Translations under genes and position numbers: made by a program
Shown: positions 1 through 8,599 of the stretch, in pieces
Layout: each line of letters starts with the position of its first letter
Position numbering within the stretch: the first letter of the stretch is position 1
Notes under the pieces: model-generated
What the model was told of the DNA's origin: nothing
The model's input: only the letters and a program-made list of their open reading frames with translations
Database searches by the model: none
NCBI RefSeq assembly: GCF_028765165.1
Contig: NZ_JARADB010000001.1
Span: 620,001-684,000, forward strand
DNA length: 64,000 bases
From: Paenibacillus sp. MAHUQ-63
GTDB lineage: Bacteria > Bacillota > Bacilli > Paenibacillales > NBRC-103111
Reading direction: 5' to 3'

Positions 1-750
1 TTCAGACGTCTGGAAATTGTCCGGCAATTTTTGTTTGATCGTTTGTTCGATAACGCGGCGTCCTGTAAAACCGAACGGCGCTGCCGGCTCGGCCAGAATG
101 ATGTCGCCCAGCATGGCGAAGCTCGCAGAGACACCGCCGAAGGTCGGATCCGTGATGACGGAGATGAACAAGCCGCCCTCATTGCTCAGCTTCGACAAAG
201 CTGCGCTTGTTTTGGCCATTTGCATCAGGCTGAGAATACTCTCCTGCATACGCGCGCCGCCGGATGTGGAATAAATAATGATCGGACGCTTCTTCTCGAT
301 CGCCGCTTCCACCGCTCTTGTAATCCGCTCTCCTACAACGGAGCCTAGCGATCCGCCCATGAAGTCAAAGCTCATGGCCGCAATCACCACCGGATACCCG
401 CCGATGGTGCCCTCGCCGGTAATAATCGCATCCTGTAATTTCGTTGTGGTCTTCGCTTTATCTAATTTCTCTACATAATCGGGAAAATGCAAAGGGTCCT
501 CAGAAATCATATCCGCATCGTATTCCAGAATCTGGCCTTCATCGAGCGTTAATTGAATACGTTCCAATGCGCTTAAACGATAATGATAGCCGCAAGCTGT
601 ACACACTTTCAGGTTTTTCTCTAGCTCTTTACTCGTTTGAATGGTTCCGCATTTCGGGCATTTATTCATTAACCCTTCGGGAATTTCCCTTTTCGTTTTC
701 TCGGAAGGAATCGTTGCGTATTTACGCTTTTGAAATAAATCCTTTAGCAC
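1..750 (-). CDS. accD: Acetyl-CoA carboxylase carboxyltransferase subunit beta (3' part outside window)
   Basis: AccD carries part of the carboxyltransferase activity that moves CO2 from biotin to acetyl-CoA, giving malonyl-CoA for fatty acid synthesis. The protein starts at a GTG codon (748-750) five bases after an AGGTGG ribosome binding site. Near the N-terminus lies a four-cysteine zinc ribbon (CPKCG, then CTACGYH). The crotonase-like core follows, with [11 protein letters not shown] and [11 protein letters not shown], the oxyanion-hole region of the family. The visible 250 codons lack roughly the last 40 residues of a typical AccD, because the gene runs off the left edge. It is last in the minus-strand series dnaE, pgpA-like, 62-aa gene, accD; accA would be expected next. 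Confidence 0.97.
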   Translation of the reverse strand, partial: MLKDLFQKRKYATIPSEKTKREIPEGLMNKCPKCGTIQTSKELEKNLKVCTACGYHYRLSALERIQLTLDEGQILEYDADMISEDPLHFPDYVEKLDKAKTTTKLQDAIITGEGTIGGYPVVIAAMSFDFMGGSLGSVVGERITRAVEAAIEKKRPIIIYSTSGGARMQESILSLMQMAKTSAALSKLSNEGGLFISVITDPTFGGVSASFAMLGDIILAEPAAPFGFTGRRVIEQTIKQKLPDNFQTSE

Positions 751-816
751 ATTTCCACCTCTAATTGGCTGTTATCGTGAACCTCTGACAAGCCACGTTA
801 CTTACTTCTACTTTAA

Positions 817-1005
817 CTATCTATGTAAAATAGAGTTGAGCACTTCCTGCACTTCTTCGACTTCCCCGGCGGGGACGACAATTTCGAACTGGTTCTTGGA
901 TAAGGAGATACCCCTTACTTGTACAAGAAATCCTTCTTCCGTCAGCCTTTGTTTAATCCGCTCTGCAATTTTCGCGGTAGGAGCTATGTATATCACCGTC
1001 CACAT
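817..1005 (-). CDS. Conserved 62-aa protein between pgpA-like gene and accD
   Basis: This small soluble protein has no signal peptide or membrane segment. It reads as two beta-alpha-beta-like halves (MWTVIYIAPTAKIAERIKQ, then a C-terminal EVEEVQEVLNSI helix), consistent with a small ferredoxin or ACT-like fold such as DUF2007. That is a guess from shape, not a recognised family hit. An AGGAGG site precedes the ATG, separated from it by an unusual run of T residues. It lies 66 bp upstream of accD on the same strand, so co-expression with fatty acid synthesis genes is likely. Function unknown. Confidence 0.75.
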   Translation of the reverse strand: MWTVIYIAPTAKIAERIKQRLTEEGFLVQVRGISLSKNQFEIVVPAGEVEEVQEVLNSILHR

Positions 1006-1150
1006 GAAAAAAAACCTCCTATGAAGTGCTGCAACATGGATTAGGGCAATTTAGTAACGATGATAATAAACATCCTGTATAAGCATAGGCGCACACAATG
1101 GAATAATGATATCATAATTTCTCTTTTTCCCGCAACAAAGCACGATTATG

Positions 1151-1188
1151 AAAAAAATTGAAGTCTGAACTAATTGCTTAGTCCAGAC
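1151..1188 (-). terminator. Rho-independent terminator overlapping the pgpA-like stop codon
   Basis: Arms GTCTGAACTAA (1163-1173) and TTAGTCCAGAC (1178-1188) pair with one mismatch around a 4-base loop. On the minus strand the stem is followed by CAA and then seven T residues (1157-1151). The stop codon of the upstream gene lies inside the stem. Confidence 0.7.
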
Positions 1189-1678
1189 GTAATTTACTGC
1201 TATAATCATGCGCATGCTCATTCTGATGAGCGATTCTGGCCGATGCAGCGGCGGCCAAGCCGCAGATCAAATCGTCCAGGAATACGTGCACGGAGCTTTT
1301 GTCGTCGTTCAGCGAGCGGATGATGCCCATCTTCTCTTTGTCCAGATAGCCGAAGGAAGTCAGCCCGATCATCCCGTAGACATGAACAATTCCCAGTGCC
1401 AAAGTCTCGTCGACGCCGAACAGAGGTTCATCTGCCTCAAGGATCGATTGCAGCGGTTCGGGCAGCAGCTTCTTCTCCGCCAGCTCATCCAGCGCAATGC
1501 CGGTGTACAGCGTATACTGCACTTCCCGCTTGGCGAGAACGGCCAGCACGCTGTCGACGCACTCTTCCTCCGTCAACTGGTCGTTATAAGGCCTCTGCAG
1601 CTTGAACACAATCTCCGAGATTTGTTCAACGTTCACACCGCGTTTTTGCAGCAATTGAATCATGTATTGTTCGGTCAT
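1178..1678 (-). CDS. Phosphatidylglycerophosphatase A-family protein (YutG-like)
   Basis: Members of this family dephosphorylate phosphatidylglycerophosphate or related substrates in membrane lipid synthesis. The 166-aa soluble protein has the family pattern: an N-terminal LLQKRGVNVEQISEIV helix, the central acidic segment YNDQLTEEECVDSV, and GLTSFGYLDKEK followed by VHVFLDDLICGLAAA near the C-terminus. Its length matches Bacillus YutG rather than the longer membrane-bound PgpA of proteobacteria. The ATG follows a GGAGGAG site. It is 70 bp downstream of dnaE on the same strand. Assignment to the family is fairly firm; the exact substrate is inferred. Confidence 0.8.
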   Translation of the reverse strand: MTEQYMIQLLQKRGVNVEQISEIVFKLQRPYNDQLTEEECVDSVLAVLAKREVQYTLYTGIALDELAEKKLLPEPLQSILEADEPLFGVDETLALGIVHVYGMIGLTSFGYLDKEKMGIIRSLNDDKSSVHVFLDDLICGLAAAASARIAHQNEHAHDYSSKLRLD

Positions 1679-1748
1679 ACGTGCTCCTCCTACACATGGA
1701 ATGCCCCTGAAAGGCCGGGTTCCTATTCATATGCGGAGGAATGTTGCT

Positions 1749-4700
1749 TTATTTCACCCTTACGGAATCTTTACCCATGATCGTTTCGATCATCCGAATC
1801 AAATCCTTCGATGGATCCACCAAATATTGGTCGCTCAGGGCCAAAAGCTTGTTGCTGCTTTCGTAGAATAGCGCAACCGCGAGAGGCCCTTTATGCAGCT
1901 TCAGCAGCGCCTTAAGCTGCAGGAGCTTATCCGGCTGCTCGCTGTCAGCCGGGATCTTGACGAACACCCGCTGCGGCTTCTCCGCAGCAGGGGCCTCACG
2001 CGCCGGCTGCGCAGCCCCGGCGCGAACGCCCCGGCGTCCCGCAGGCGGGGACGCCGTCCTTGCACCGGCGCCGCTGCTGCGGGCGCCGCCGGATGCGGCA
2101 GCCGCACGGGGCTGCCGGCGCAGACGCTGGACGGCCGCAGGGTCGTCCAGCGGGGCAAGCTGCTCCGCGAGCAGCTTGGGCGGGTCCTCGTCCTGCAGCT
2201 GCAGCTTCGCCCGCACGAGGACGAGTCTGCCCTTCTGCACGAGCGGAGCCGCTTGCTTCCAGGTCTCGGGGAAGAGCACCACCTCGACCTTGTCGATACG
2301 ATCCTCGAGCTCCATGAAGGCCATCGGCTGGCCTTTCTTCGTGACGATCGTCTTGTTCGAGAGAATCATCCCGGCGACGAGCACCTCGCTGTTATCCGGC
2401 AGCTCGGCGAGCTGGTGCAGCGGTGCCGCATCCATCTCCGACAGCAGCTGCGAATAAGCGTCCAGCGGGTGGCCCGAGATATACATCCCGAGCAGCTCCT
2501 TCTCCAGCTCAAGCTGCTTGCTCTGCGGCATGACCGGAATATTCGGAACCTCCACTTCCCAGTTCGGCTCCTCCACGAAGCCGAACAGGTGGAGCTGAAG
2601 ATCGTCCCGCTCCTTGCGCCATTTGGTCGCCGAGGCAATCGTCTCATCGAGGATCGCCATCAGTTGGGCCCGGTGATGCGTTCCCAAGGAGTCGAAAGCG
2701 CCGCCTTGGATCAGCGATTCGACGACCCGCTTGTTGCAGATGCGCAAGTCCACGCGCCTGCAGAAGTCGAGCAGACTCTCGAAAGGAGATTGCCTGCGCT
2801 CGCTAAGAATGGCGTCGATCGCTTGCGTGCCCACATTCTTGATGGCGGCAAGCCCGAAGCGGATCGCTCCCGCCTGCGGGTCAGGCGTAAACACCGTTCC
2901 GCTGCCGTTCACATCCGGAGGAAGCACCTCGATCTTCATCCGCCGGCATTCATCCACGTATTCGGCTACCTTGCGGTGATTGCCCATGACGGCCGTCAGC
3001 ATCGAGGCCATGAAATAGATCGGATAATGCGCCTTCAAGTAGGCGGTCTGGAACGCCAGCACCCCGTAGGCGGTAGCGTGCGCCCGCGGAAAACCGTAAT
3101 CGGCGAAGCGCACGATCATATCATAGACGCGATTGGCGTCCTCCGCCCGAAAGCCTTGCTGCAAGCTGCCCTTGACGAAGTGAGTCCGCTCTTCATCCAG
3201 CACTTCCCGCTTCTTCTTGGAAACGGCTCGCCGCAGCAGATCCGCTTCTCCCAATGAGAAGCCGGCCATGCTTGAAGCGATCTGCATAATTTGTTCCTGG
3301 TACACGATAATTCCGTACGTATCCTTCAGAATCGGCTCAAGTAGCGGGTGCGGATAGTCCACCTCCACCTGACCGTGCTTCCCGTATATATATTTCGGAA
3401 TAAACTCCATCGGACCCGGACGGTACAGCGCGAGAACGGAAATGATGTCTTCGAAGACAGACGGCTTCAAATCCTTCAGCACCTTGCGTACGCCGGTGGA
3501 CTCCAGCTGGAACACCCCGGTGGTTTCTCCTTTGCTCAGCATGCCGTAGGTAACGGCATCCTCGTCCATATCCAACCCGTCGAAATTAAGGCGCACGCCT
3601 TCCATCTGCTTGATCCAATCTACGGTTCTTTCGATGATGGACAGCGTCCTCAATCCGAGAAAATCCATCTTCAAGAGCCCGATCGACTCCAGATGCTCCA
3701 TCGTATATTGAGTAAGCGCCGTCTGTGTCGTTCCTTCCTGAAGCGGAACGTACTGCGTGAGCGGCTCGCGCGAAATCACGACCCCTGCGGCATGCGTCGA
3801 GGCATGGCGGGGCATCCCTTCCACCCGCATAGCCATATCCAGCAGCTCCGACGTTTTGGGCTGTCTGGCCACCAGCGTCTTCAGGTCGGAGCTGATTTGC
3901 AGCGCCTCCGCAATCGTCACGCCGAGCTGATTCGGGATCGCCTTGGCCGCCCGGTCCACGTCCCCGTAAGGCACGTTCAGCACACGTCCGACGTCCCGTA
4001 CCGCCGCTTTGGCCGCCATCGTTCCGAACGTGATGATCTGCGCCACATGCTCATGCCCATACTTCGCGACGACGTAATCGATGACTTCGTCCCGGCGCTC
4101 GTCGCTGAAATCGATATCGATATCGGGCATCGTAATCCGCTCCGGATTCAGGAAGCGCTCGAAGAGCAGCTTGTACTGCAGCGGATCCACATTCGTGATG
4201 CGCAGTACGTAAGCTACGAGGCTGCCGGCGGAGGAACCCCTGCCCGGTCCGGTCATAATCTGTTTCTCATGGGCAAAACGGATAAAATCCCATACGATCA
4301 GGAAATAATCGGAAAAGCCCATTTTCTCAATAACGCCGAGTTCATAGCCAAGACGCTCTTCCGCCTGCTTCTTCAGCGGGGAGCCGGCTTGCTGCCATTC
4401 CGGTTTGTGCGCATACCGCTGCTCCAAGCCCTGCAAGCATAGCTCCCGCAAATAATCGGCGGCCGCCAGGCCGTCCGGAATCGGCCGGAATTTCGGCAAA
4501 ATCGATTTGCCGAACTCCAGCTGCAGATCGCAGCGCGAAGCGACAACCTCGGTGTTCGCCAGCGCCTCGGGCACATGGACGAACAGCCGCCGCATCTCCT
4601 CTTCGCTTTTCAAATACATTTGACTCGTGCCCATCTTGAGCCGGTCCGTATCTTCAACGGTTTTGCCGGTACCGATACAAATCAGAACGTCCTGGACGAC

Positions 4701-5342
4701 GTGATCGGGCTCCGTGACATAATGCACGTCGTTCGTGGCAATCAGCGGTATCCCCGTCTGTTTGCTCAGCTCAATCATGGCAACCATCACTTTTTTCTGC
4801 TCGATCATGCCGTGATCTTGAATTTCCAGAAAGAAGTCGTCGCCGAAGATCGCTCTGTACCGCTCTGCGGCTTGTCTCGCCTCATCCGTCCGGTTGTGCA
4901 GCAAATGCTGCGAAATCTCGCTGCCCAAGCACGAGCTCAAACAGATGAGCCCTTCGGCATATTGGGCTAGATGCTCCAGGTCGATGCGCGGTTTATAATG
5001 AAAACCCTCCAGATGCCCGATGGAAACGAGCTTCATGAGGTTCTGATAGCCCCGATCATTTTTGGCAAGTAAAATAAGGTGATAAATCGGCTGTTCCTGC
5101 CTGGTCCCTTTGTCGCGAAGGGAGCCCGCGGTGAAATAAACCTCGCACCCGATAATCGGTTTGATCCCCCGCTGCTTGCACGCCTTGTAGAAGGCAATGG
5201 CCCCGTACATAACGCCGTGATCCGTCAAAGCCAGAGAGGTCATGCCCAGATTCGCCGCTTGTGAGACAAGCTCCTCCATCCGTGCGGCCCCATCCAATAA
5301 ACTGTATTCACTATGCACGTGTAAGTGTACAAACGAACTCAT
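1749..5342 (-). CDS. dnaE: DNA polymerase III subunit alpha (DnaE)
   Basis: This is a replicative C-family DNA polymerase. An N-terminal PHP domain opens with HLHVHSEYSLLDG (about residues 5-17). The catalytic core has PDIDIDF near residue 406, with two metal-binding aspartates, and KMDFLGLRTL near 560. A helix-hairpin-helix region and an OB-fold (VLVAGMILSNKTIVTKKG, about 985-1030) follow. A very GC-rich Ala/Arg/Gly/Pro linker (about 1070-1122) then leads to a C-terminal domain. The start chosen is ATG at 5342, eight bases after GGGAGG. An ATG two codons upstream sits only two bases from that site and is less likely. The protein is somewhat longer than Bacillus DnaE, mainly through the linker. 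Confidence 0.97.
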   Translation of the reverse strand: MSSFVHLHVHSEYSLLDGAARMEELVSQAANLGMTSLALTDHGVMYGAIAFYKACKQRGIKPIIGCEVYFTAGSLRDKGTRQEQPIYHLILLAKNDRGYQNLMKLVSIGHLEGFHYKPRIDLEHLAQYAEGLICLSSCLGSEISQHLLHNRTDEARQAAERYRAIFGDDFFLEIQDHGMIEQKKVMVAMIELSKQTGIPLIATNDVHYVTEPDHVVQDVLICIGTGKTVEDTDRLKMGTSQMYLKSEEEMRRLFVHVPEALANTEVVASRCDLQLEFGKSILPKFRPIPDGLAAADYLRELCLQGLEQRYAHKPEWQQAGSPLKKQAEERLGYELGVIEKMGFSDYFLIVWDFIRFAHEKQIMTGPGRGSSAGSLVAYVLRITNVDPLQYKLLFERFLNPERITMPDIDIDFSDERRDEVIDYVVAKYGHEHVAQIITFGTMAAKAAVRDVGRVLNVPYGDVDRAAKAIPNQLGVTIAEALQISSDLKTLVARQPKTSELLDMAMRVEGMPRHASTHAAGVVISREPLTQYVPLQEGTTQTALTQYTMEHLESIGLLKMDFLGLRTLSIIERTVDWIKQMEGVRLNFDGLDMDEDAVTYGMLSKGETTGVFQLESTGVRKVLKDLKPSVFEDIISVLALYRPGPMEFIPKYIYGKHGQVEVDYPHPLLEPILKDTYGIIVYQEQIMQIASSMAGFSLGEADLLRRAVSKKKREVLDEERTHFVKGSLQQGFRAEDANRVYDMIVRFADYGFPRAHATAYGVLAFQTAYLKAHYPIYFMASMLTAVMGNHRKVAEYVDECRRMKIEVLPPDVNGSGTVFTPDPQAGAIRFGLAAIKNVGTQAIDAILSERRQSPFESLLDFCRRVDLRICNKRVVESLIQGGAFDSLGTHHRAQLMAILDETIASATKWRKERDDLQLHLFGFVEEPNWEVEVPNIPVMPQSKQLELEKELLGMYISGHPLDAYSQLLSEMDAAPLHQLAELPDNSEVLVAGMILSNKTIVTKKGQPMAFMELEDRIDKVEVVLFPETWKQAAPLVQKGRLVLVRAKLQLQDEDPPKLLAEQLAPLDDPAAVQRLRRQPRAAAASGGARSSGAGARTASPPAGRRGVRAGAAQPAREAPAAEKPQRVFVKIPADSEQPDKLLQLKALLKLHKGPLAVALFYESSNKLLALSDQYLVDPSKDLIRMIETIMGKDSVRVK

Positions 5343-5383
5343 CAGCATTTCCTCCCTGCTCTCATTTTATTCCTTACATCTTA

Positions 5384-5413
5384 TCATAATGTAGCCTTGC
5401 ATTCCCATACAGT
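5384..5413 (+). promoter_or_regulatory. Sigma-E-like promoter for ytrH-ytrI
   Basis: A -10-like CATACAGT (5406-5413) matches the sigma-E consensus CATACAnT. A TCATAAT element (5384-5390) lies 15 bases upstream, within the sigma-E spacing range. It is placed about 50 bp before ytrH, a gene known in Bacillus subtilis to be sigma-E controlled. Confidence 0.6.
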
Positions 5414-5460
5414 AAGTATAGAGAGTTTGTCCTCACAACTTAGCTGGAAAGGAAGCGGTA

Positions 5461-5799
5461 ATGGCCATGGGTGTCTTCTGGGCGAATATTATTGTATACT
5501 TCTGCATTGCTTTCGGAGTGGTCTTCGGAGGCAGCATGTTAAGCGGTATCGCAGCTGTGCTGACGATGCAATCTCCGACCGAGAAAATGTTAACCGTTGC
5601 GGAAAACATTAAGATCTGGGCCATGGTGGCAGCCGTAGGCGGCACGATTGATCCGATACGCTATATAGAAAGCCATGTAGCCGTTGGGCACTTGAATCCG
5701 GCCATCAAGCAAATCATCCTCATCGTCGTCGCCTTCGTTGGCGCGCAGATGGGCACCTCGCTGATCCAAATGATTTGCAAGGGAGGCCATCAGCCTTGA
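5461..5799 (+). CDS. ytrH: Sporulation membrane protein YtrH
   Basis: YtrH is a small mother-cell membrane protein needed for efficient sporulation in Bacillus. The 112-aa product has an N-terminal membrane segment (ANIIVYFCIAFGVVFGGSML) and a central segment around KIWAMVAAVGGTIDPIRYIE. A C-terminal hydrophobic stretch (IILIVVAFVGAQMGTSLI) follows. The ATG is preceded by AAAGGAAG. The stop codon overlaps the TTG start of ytrI, the same two-gene arrangement as in Bacillus, so the pair is probably translationally coupled. A sigma-E-like promoter lies upstream. Confidence 0.9.
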   Translation: MAMGVFWANIIVYFCIAFGVVFGGSMLSGIAAVLTMQSPTEKMLTVAENIKIWAMVAAVGGTIDPIRYIESHVAVGHLNPAIKQIILIVVAFVGAQMGTSLIQMICKGGHQP

Positions 5800-6287
5800 G
5801 GATTCCTCCCTTTTCCCGATATCAGGGCCTGCTTGCGAGCTTCGGACTGATGGTTTCGGGAGCCATCATAGGGAGCGCCGTATATATGAGCATTCATCAG
5901 CACACATACACACAGCTCTACGTGGAAATGCATAAAGTTTTGGAAGAAAACCGCGAGCTTCGCACCGATATCGACAGCCTGCACAAAACGCGAAACAAGC
6001 AATCGTTAATTAATGTCGTCAATGTGCATTTGACGCCGAAGACGCAGGACGACATCATCAGCGAGGATATCCAGAAAGAAATCGAAGGCGACGTGAAGAA
6101 CGAGCTTAAGCTCGTGATCGGCCAGAGGGCCACCTATGTCAAAGATGCCCAGCCGCTCTATGAGCGGCTTATTACACAGAGAACATATGTTCTGCATGAT
6201 AAAAAATATATCGTCGAAGTCAAATCCATCGTGCTCATTCAAACGGAATTGACGGTCTGGGTCACGGCGCAAGAGAAACGAACCTAG
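5796..6287 (+). CDS. ytrI: Sporulation membrane protein YtrI
   Basis: YtrI is the partner of YtrH in the sporulation membrane. The protein has one N-terminal transmembrane helix (LLASFGLMVSGAIIGSAVYM), then a coiled-coil-like stretch (QLYVEMHKVLEENRELRTDI) and an extracytoplasmic alpha/beta domain. The TTG start at 5796 is preferred: GGGAGG lies nine bases upstream and the start overlaps the ytrH stop as TTGA. An in-frame TTG at 5775 has no ribosome binding site. Confidence 0.85.
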   Translation: MRIPPFSRYQGLLASFGLMVSGAIIGSAVYMSIHQHTYTQLYVEMHKVLEENRELRTDIDSLHKTRNKQSLINVVNVHLTPKTQDDIISEDIQKEIEGDVKNELKLVIGQRATYVKDAQPLYERLITQRTYVLHDKKYIVEVKSIVLIQTELTVWVTAQEKRT

Positions 6288-6373
6288 AAGCGGCATAGAG
6301 GGCAGGATTGCAATCTCGTCCGGAAATCGCTAAAGTAAACAGTAAACTTGCATATAAAGGACGGAGTAACCCT

Positions 6374-6667
6374 ATGTTCGCGATTCAAGCCATATTATTT
6401 ACCGTTATTTGTGTATTGCTGGCCTTATCCGTATATTTCAGCTTTCGGGCGCGCCGTGCGGGAGAGCCCGCCCAACGCGGCCTCTATGCGGCCCGCATGA
6501 ATATATGCATGGGCCTTATGCTCGTCATGATCGCAATCACCCAGCTGTTCTTCTTCAACGATTCCAGCTTCCGGCGAATTTTCGGCACTGTGCTGGTCCT
6601 GCTCGGACTGTTCAATTTCTTCGCCGGCGTTCGCAATCACGGGCATTTCAGCCGCATGCTGGGCTAA
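6374..6667 (+). CDS. ytpI: YtpI-like small membrane protein
   Basis: The 97-aa protein has three hydrophobic helices: AILFTVICVLLALSVYFSF, NICMGLMLVMIAITQLFFF and IFGTVLVLLGLFNFFAGV. It ends RNHGHF. This pattern and its position between ytrI and ytoI match YtpI of Bacillus, whose function is unknown. The ATG at 6374 follows GGACGGAG; an earlier in-frame start at 6308 would add a charged N-terminal extension with no clear site. The gene is co-directional with ytrH-ytrI and convergent with ytoI. Confidence 0.75.
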   Translation: MFAIQAILFTVICVLLALSVYFSFRARRAGEPAQRGLYAARMNICMGLMLVMIAITQLFFFNDSSFRRIFGTVLVLLGLFNFFAGVRNHGHFSRMLG

Positions 6668-6680
6668 TAAGAGCGACAGT

Positions 6681-8009
6681 CTAGATGACTTGGGCGGTCA
6701 GCATCGCCTTGGACACCAATGCTCCCGCGTGATAAATTTCTACATCGATCTTTCCGAATTTACGGCTCACCTCAATGATGGTGGGCCGTATTTCTATTTT
6801 GGAATCGATCTGCAGCGGCTTCAGGAAATAGGTCGACATGTTGTCCATGACGAGATCGCCTTTCTTGAATTCCTGTACGATCCGGTAAGCCGCTTGGGTC
6901 ATCAGCGTTGTAAGCACGCCCTCGGATACCGTGCCCAGATGATTCGTCATCTGCGGCGTAATGACGCCATGGAATTGCAGCGAGCCGTTCTCGTCCCTGA
7001 CTTCCTCCAGGCCGGACCAGATCAAATCCTCGAACGTCTCTCCGTTCTGCGGCTGCTTCTGAATGTACTGCATCGCTTTGAGCACGTCGCTGCGGTTCAA
7101 CACGCCCACCAACTTGCGGTTCGTATCCACAACGGGCAGCAGCTCGATGCCTTCCCACACCATCATGTGGGCTGCGGAGGCCACCGATGTCTGCGGGGTG
7201 ACCGTAAGCGGGTTGCGCGTCATAAGCTTATCGACGCTCTGCAGCGGACTCGCTCCTACCATGTCCTTGGAGGTAACGACGCCGATGATCCGATTCCACT
7301 CGTCAACGACCGGAAACCGGCTGAAGCCCGTATCCTCCGACAGGCGCTGCCAATCCTTCAGCGTGCTGTTCGCCTTCAGGGCGTATAGCGAAGTCCCCGA
7401 TGCCAAGATATCGTCGACGAGCATGATCTTCTTCTTGATCAGCCGGTCGTAGATCGCTCTATTGATCATAGAAGCCACCGTAAACGTATCATAGCTGCTC
7501 GAGATGATCGGGAGCTCCAGCTTGTCCGCCAGCAGCTTCACTTCCGCGCTCGTATCGAAGCCGCCTGTGATCAACACGCCTGCGCCTTGTTCCAGTGCGC
7601 AGATATGCGCCTCGTTCCGGTTGCCGACGATAAGCAGGCTGCCGGCCTCGATATAACGCATCATGGCGTCCTGCTCCATCGCGCCGATGACGAACTTGTG
7701 CAGCGTCTTGTGCATCCCGCGCGAGCCGCCGAGCACTTGTCCGTCCACCATATTGACCACTTCCGAGAAGGTCAGCTTATCAATGTTCTGCCGCAGCTTC
7801 TTCTCCACCCGGACGGTGCCGATCCGTTCTTTGGTCGAAACCAGACCTTGATTCTCCGCCTCTTTAATCGCCCTGTAAGCTGTGCCCTCGCTAACCTCCA
7901 TGTTCTTGGCGATCTTCCGAACCGAGATCCGGCTGCCCAGCTTCAAGCTTTCGATATATCGCAATATTTGTTCGTGCTTCGTTAGCGCATCTGCGGATTG
8001 TGTATCCAA
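6681..8009 (-). CDS. ytoI: YtoI: HTH-DRTGG-CBS-hotdog regulatory protein
   Basis: This 442-aa cytoplasmic protein combines four modules. A winged-helix DNA-binding domain (about 10-65, ISVRKIAKNMEVSEGTAYRA) is followed by a DRTGG-type domain (about 70-190). Two CBS domains follow (about 195-310, with FSRFPVVDEWNRIIGVVTSK and ELLPVVDTNRKLVGVLNRSD), then a C-terminal hotdog fold. CBS domains usually sense adenine nucleotides, so a ligand-responsive regulator is likely. The target is not known. The start is TTG at 8009. A perfect 10-bp tandem repeat lies 25 bases upstream and could be an autoregulatory site. Confidence 0.85.
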   Translation of the reverse strand: MDTQSADALTKHEQILRYIESLKLGSRISVRKIAKNMEVSEGTAYRAIKEAENQGLVSTKERIGTVRVEKKLRQNIDKLTFSEVVNMVDGQVLGGSRGMHKTLHKFVIGAMEQDAMMRYIEAGSLLIVGNRNEAHICALEQGAGVLITGGFDTSAEVKLLADKLELPIISSSYDTFTVASMINRAIYDRLIKKKIMLVDDILASGTSLYALKANSTLKDWQRLSEDTGFSRFPVVDEWNRIIGVVTSKDMVGASPLQSVDKLMTRNPLTVTPQTSVASAAHMMVWEGIELLPVVDTNRKLVGVLNRSDVLKAMQYIQKQPQNGETFEDLIWSGLEEVRDENGSLQFHGVITPQMTNHLGTVSEGVLTTLMTQAAYRIVQEFKKGDLVMDNMSTYFLKPLQIDSKIEIRPTIIEVSRKFGKIDVEIYHAGALVSKAMLTAQVI

Positions 8010-8033
8010 CTGTTACACCCCATTCGCTTGATC

Positions 8034-8053
8034 CTGTACTACTCTGTACTACT
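8034..8053. repeat. Tandem CTGTACTACT pair upstream of ytoI
   Basis: CTGTACTACT is repeated exactly at 8034-8043 and 8044-8053, about 25 bp upstream of the ytoI start. The spacing of one helical turn fits a direct-repeat operator. No protein can be assigned from sequence alone. Confidence 0.6.
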
Positions 8054-8108
8054 AGTATAAACGTTCACCGGATCAAGAACAATGCGGCTATTCAGCAATT
8101 CACAATGA

Positions 8109-8138
8109 AAACATCCAACCCTATTGGATTGGATGTTT
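8109..8138 (-). terminator. Hairpin between 92-aa gene and ytoI
   Basis: AAACATCCAA (8109-8118) and TTGGATGTTT (8129-8138) form a perfect 10-bp stem with a 10-base loop. On the minus strand it is followed only by a short T run, so it may be a weak terminator for the 8200-8478 gene. Confidence 0.5.
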
Positions 8139-8199
8139 CATAAACTTATTATACCAAACATATGTTCGTTGTCAAAATAGTAAGGCGAAGCCTTGCATG

Positions 8200-8478
8200 T
8201 TATTTGCGGAATTGCAGCATTTTCCGGCGGCCCTGAACGAGCTGTTCCATCTGCCACTTCTTCATCCGGTTAATGCGCCGCAGCTCTTTGCGCTGCTCTT
8301 CGTCCACACCGAGGATCTGGTGCAGATGAGACGCAATGACGAGCAGCGCCATCGCGATCCAAATACAGCTGAAAATCATCGGCAGCGAACCGATTTCCCG
8401 CAGCTGCAGTTGGGGCACGGAATAAATCAGCATGCCTAGCGCTACGCTCATATAGACGACATTTTTAAAGCCTTTCAA
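8200..8478 (-). CDS. Hypothetical small membrane protein
   Basis: The 92-aa protein has two hydrophobic stretches, VVYMSVALGMLIYSVPQL and MIFSCIWIAMALLVIASHL. A strongly basic, glutamine-rich C-terminal tail follows (RRINRMKKWQMEQLVQGRRK), presumably cytoplasmic. No family was recognised. The start is TTG at 8478, ten bases after AAAGGAG. That site abuts the 3' arm of a long inverted repeat (8492-8579), so translation could depend on RNA folding. Confidence 0.65.
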   Translation of the reverse strand: MKGFKNVVYMSVALGMLIYSVPQLQLREIGSLPMIFSCIWIAMALLVIASHLHQILGVDEEQRKELRRINRMKKWQMEQLVQGRRKMLQFRK

Positions 8479-8491
8479 CGGGATCGATCTC

Positions 8492-8579
8492 CTTTCGGCG
8501 GATAATGACTTTGCAAGCCAGCCTTGCCATATTCCATTGTATGAGACAAGTACTCGCGATATGAGTCATCCGCCGAAAG
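8492..8579. repeat. Long inverted repeat next to the 92-aa gene's ribosome binding site
   Basis: CTTTCGGCGGAT (8492-8503) is exactly complementary to ATCCGCCGAAAG (8568-8579). Pairing extends a further five bases (TGACT/AGTCA) after a two-base bulge. In the minus-strand transcript the 3' arm ends in CCGAAAG, immediately joined to GAG of the Shine-Dalgarno site. There is no T run, so a terminator is unlikely. Confidence 0.6.
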
Positions 8580-8599
8580 TTTCGCTGGTTATCGGCTTA

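Noticed and set aside
1893..3257. 454-aa open frame opposite dnaE
   Set aside because: It is antisense to well-conserved DnaE motifs, has an Arg/Leu/His-rich composition typical of shadow frames in GC-rich DNA, and has no ribosome binding site.
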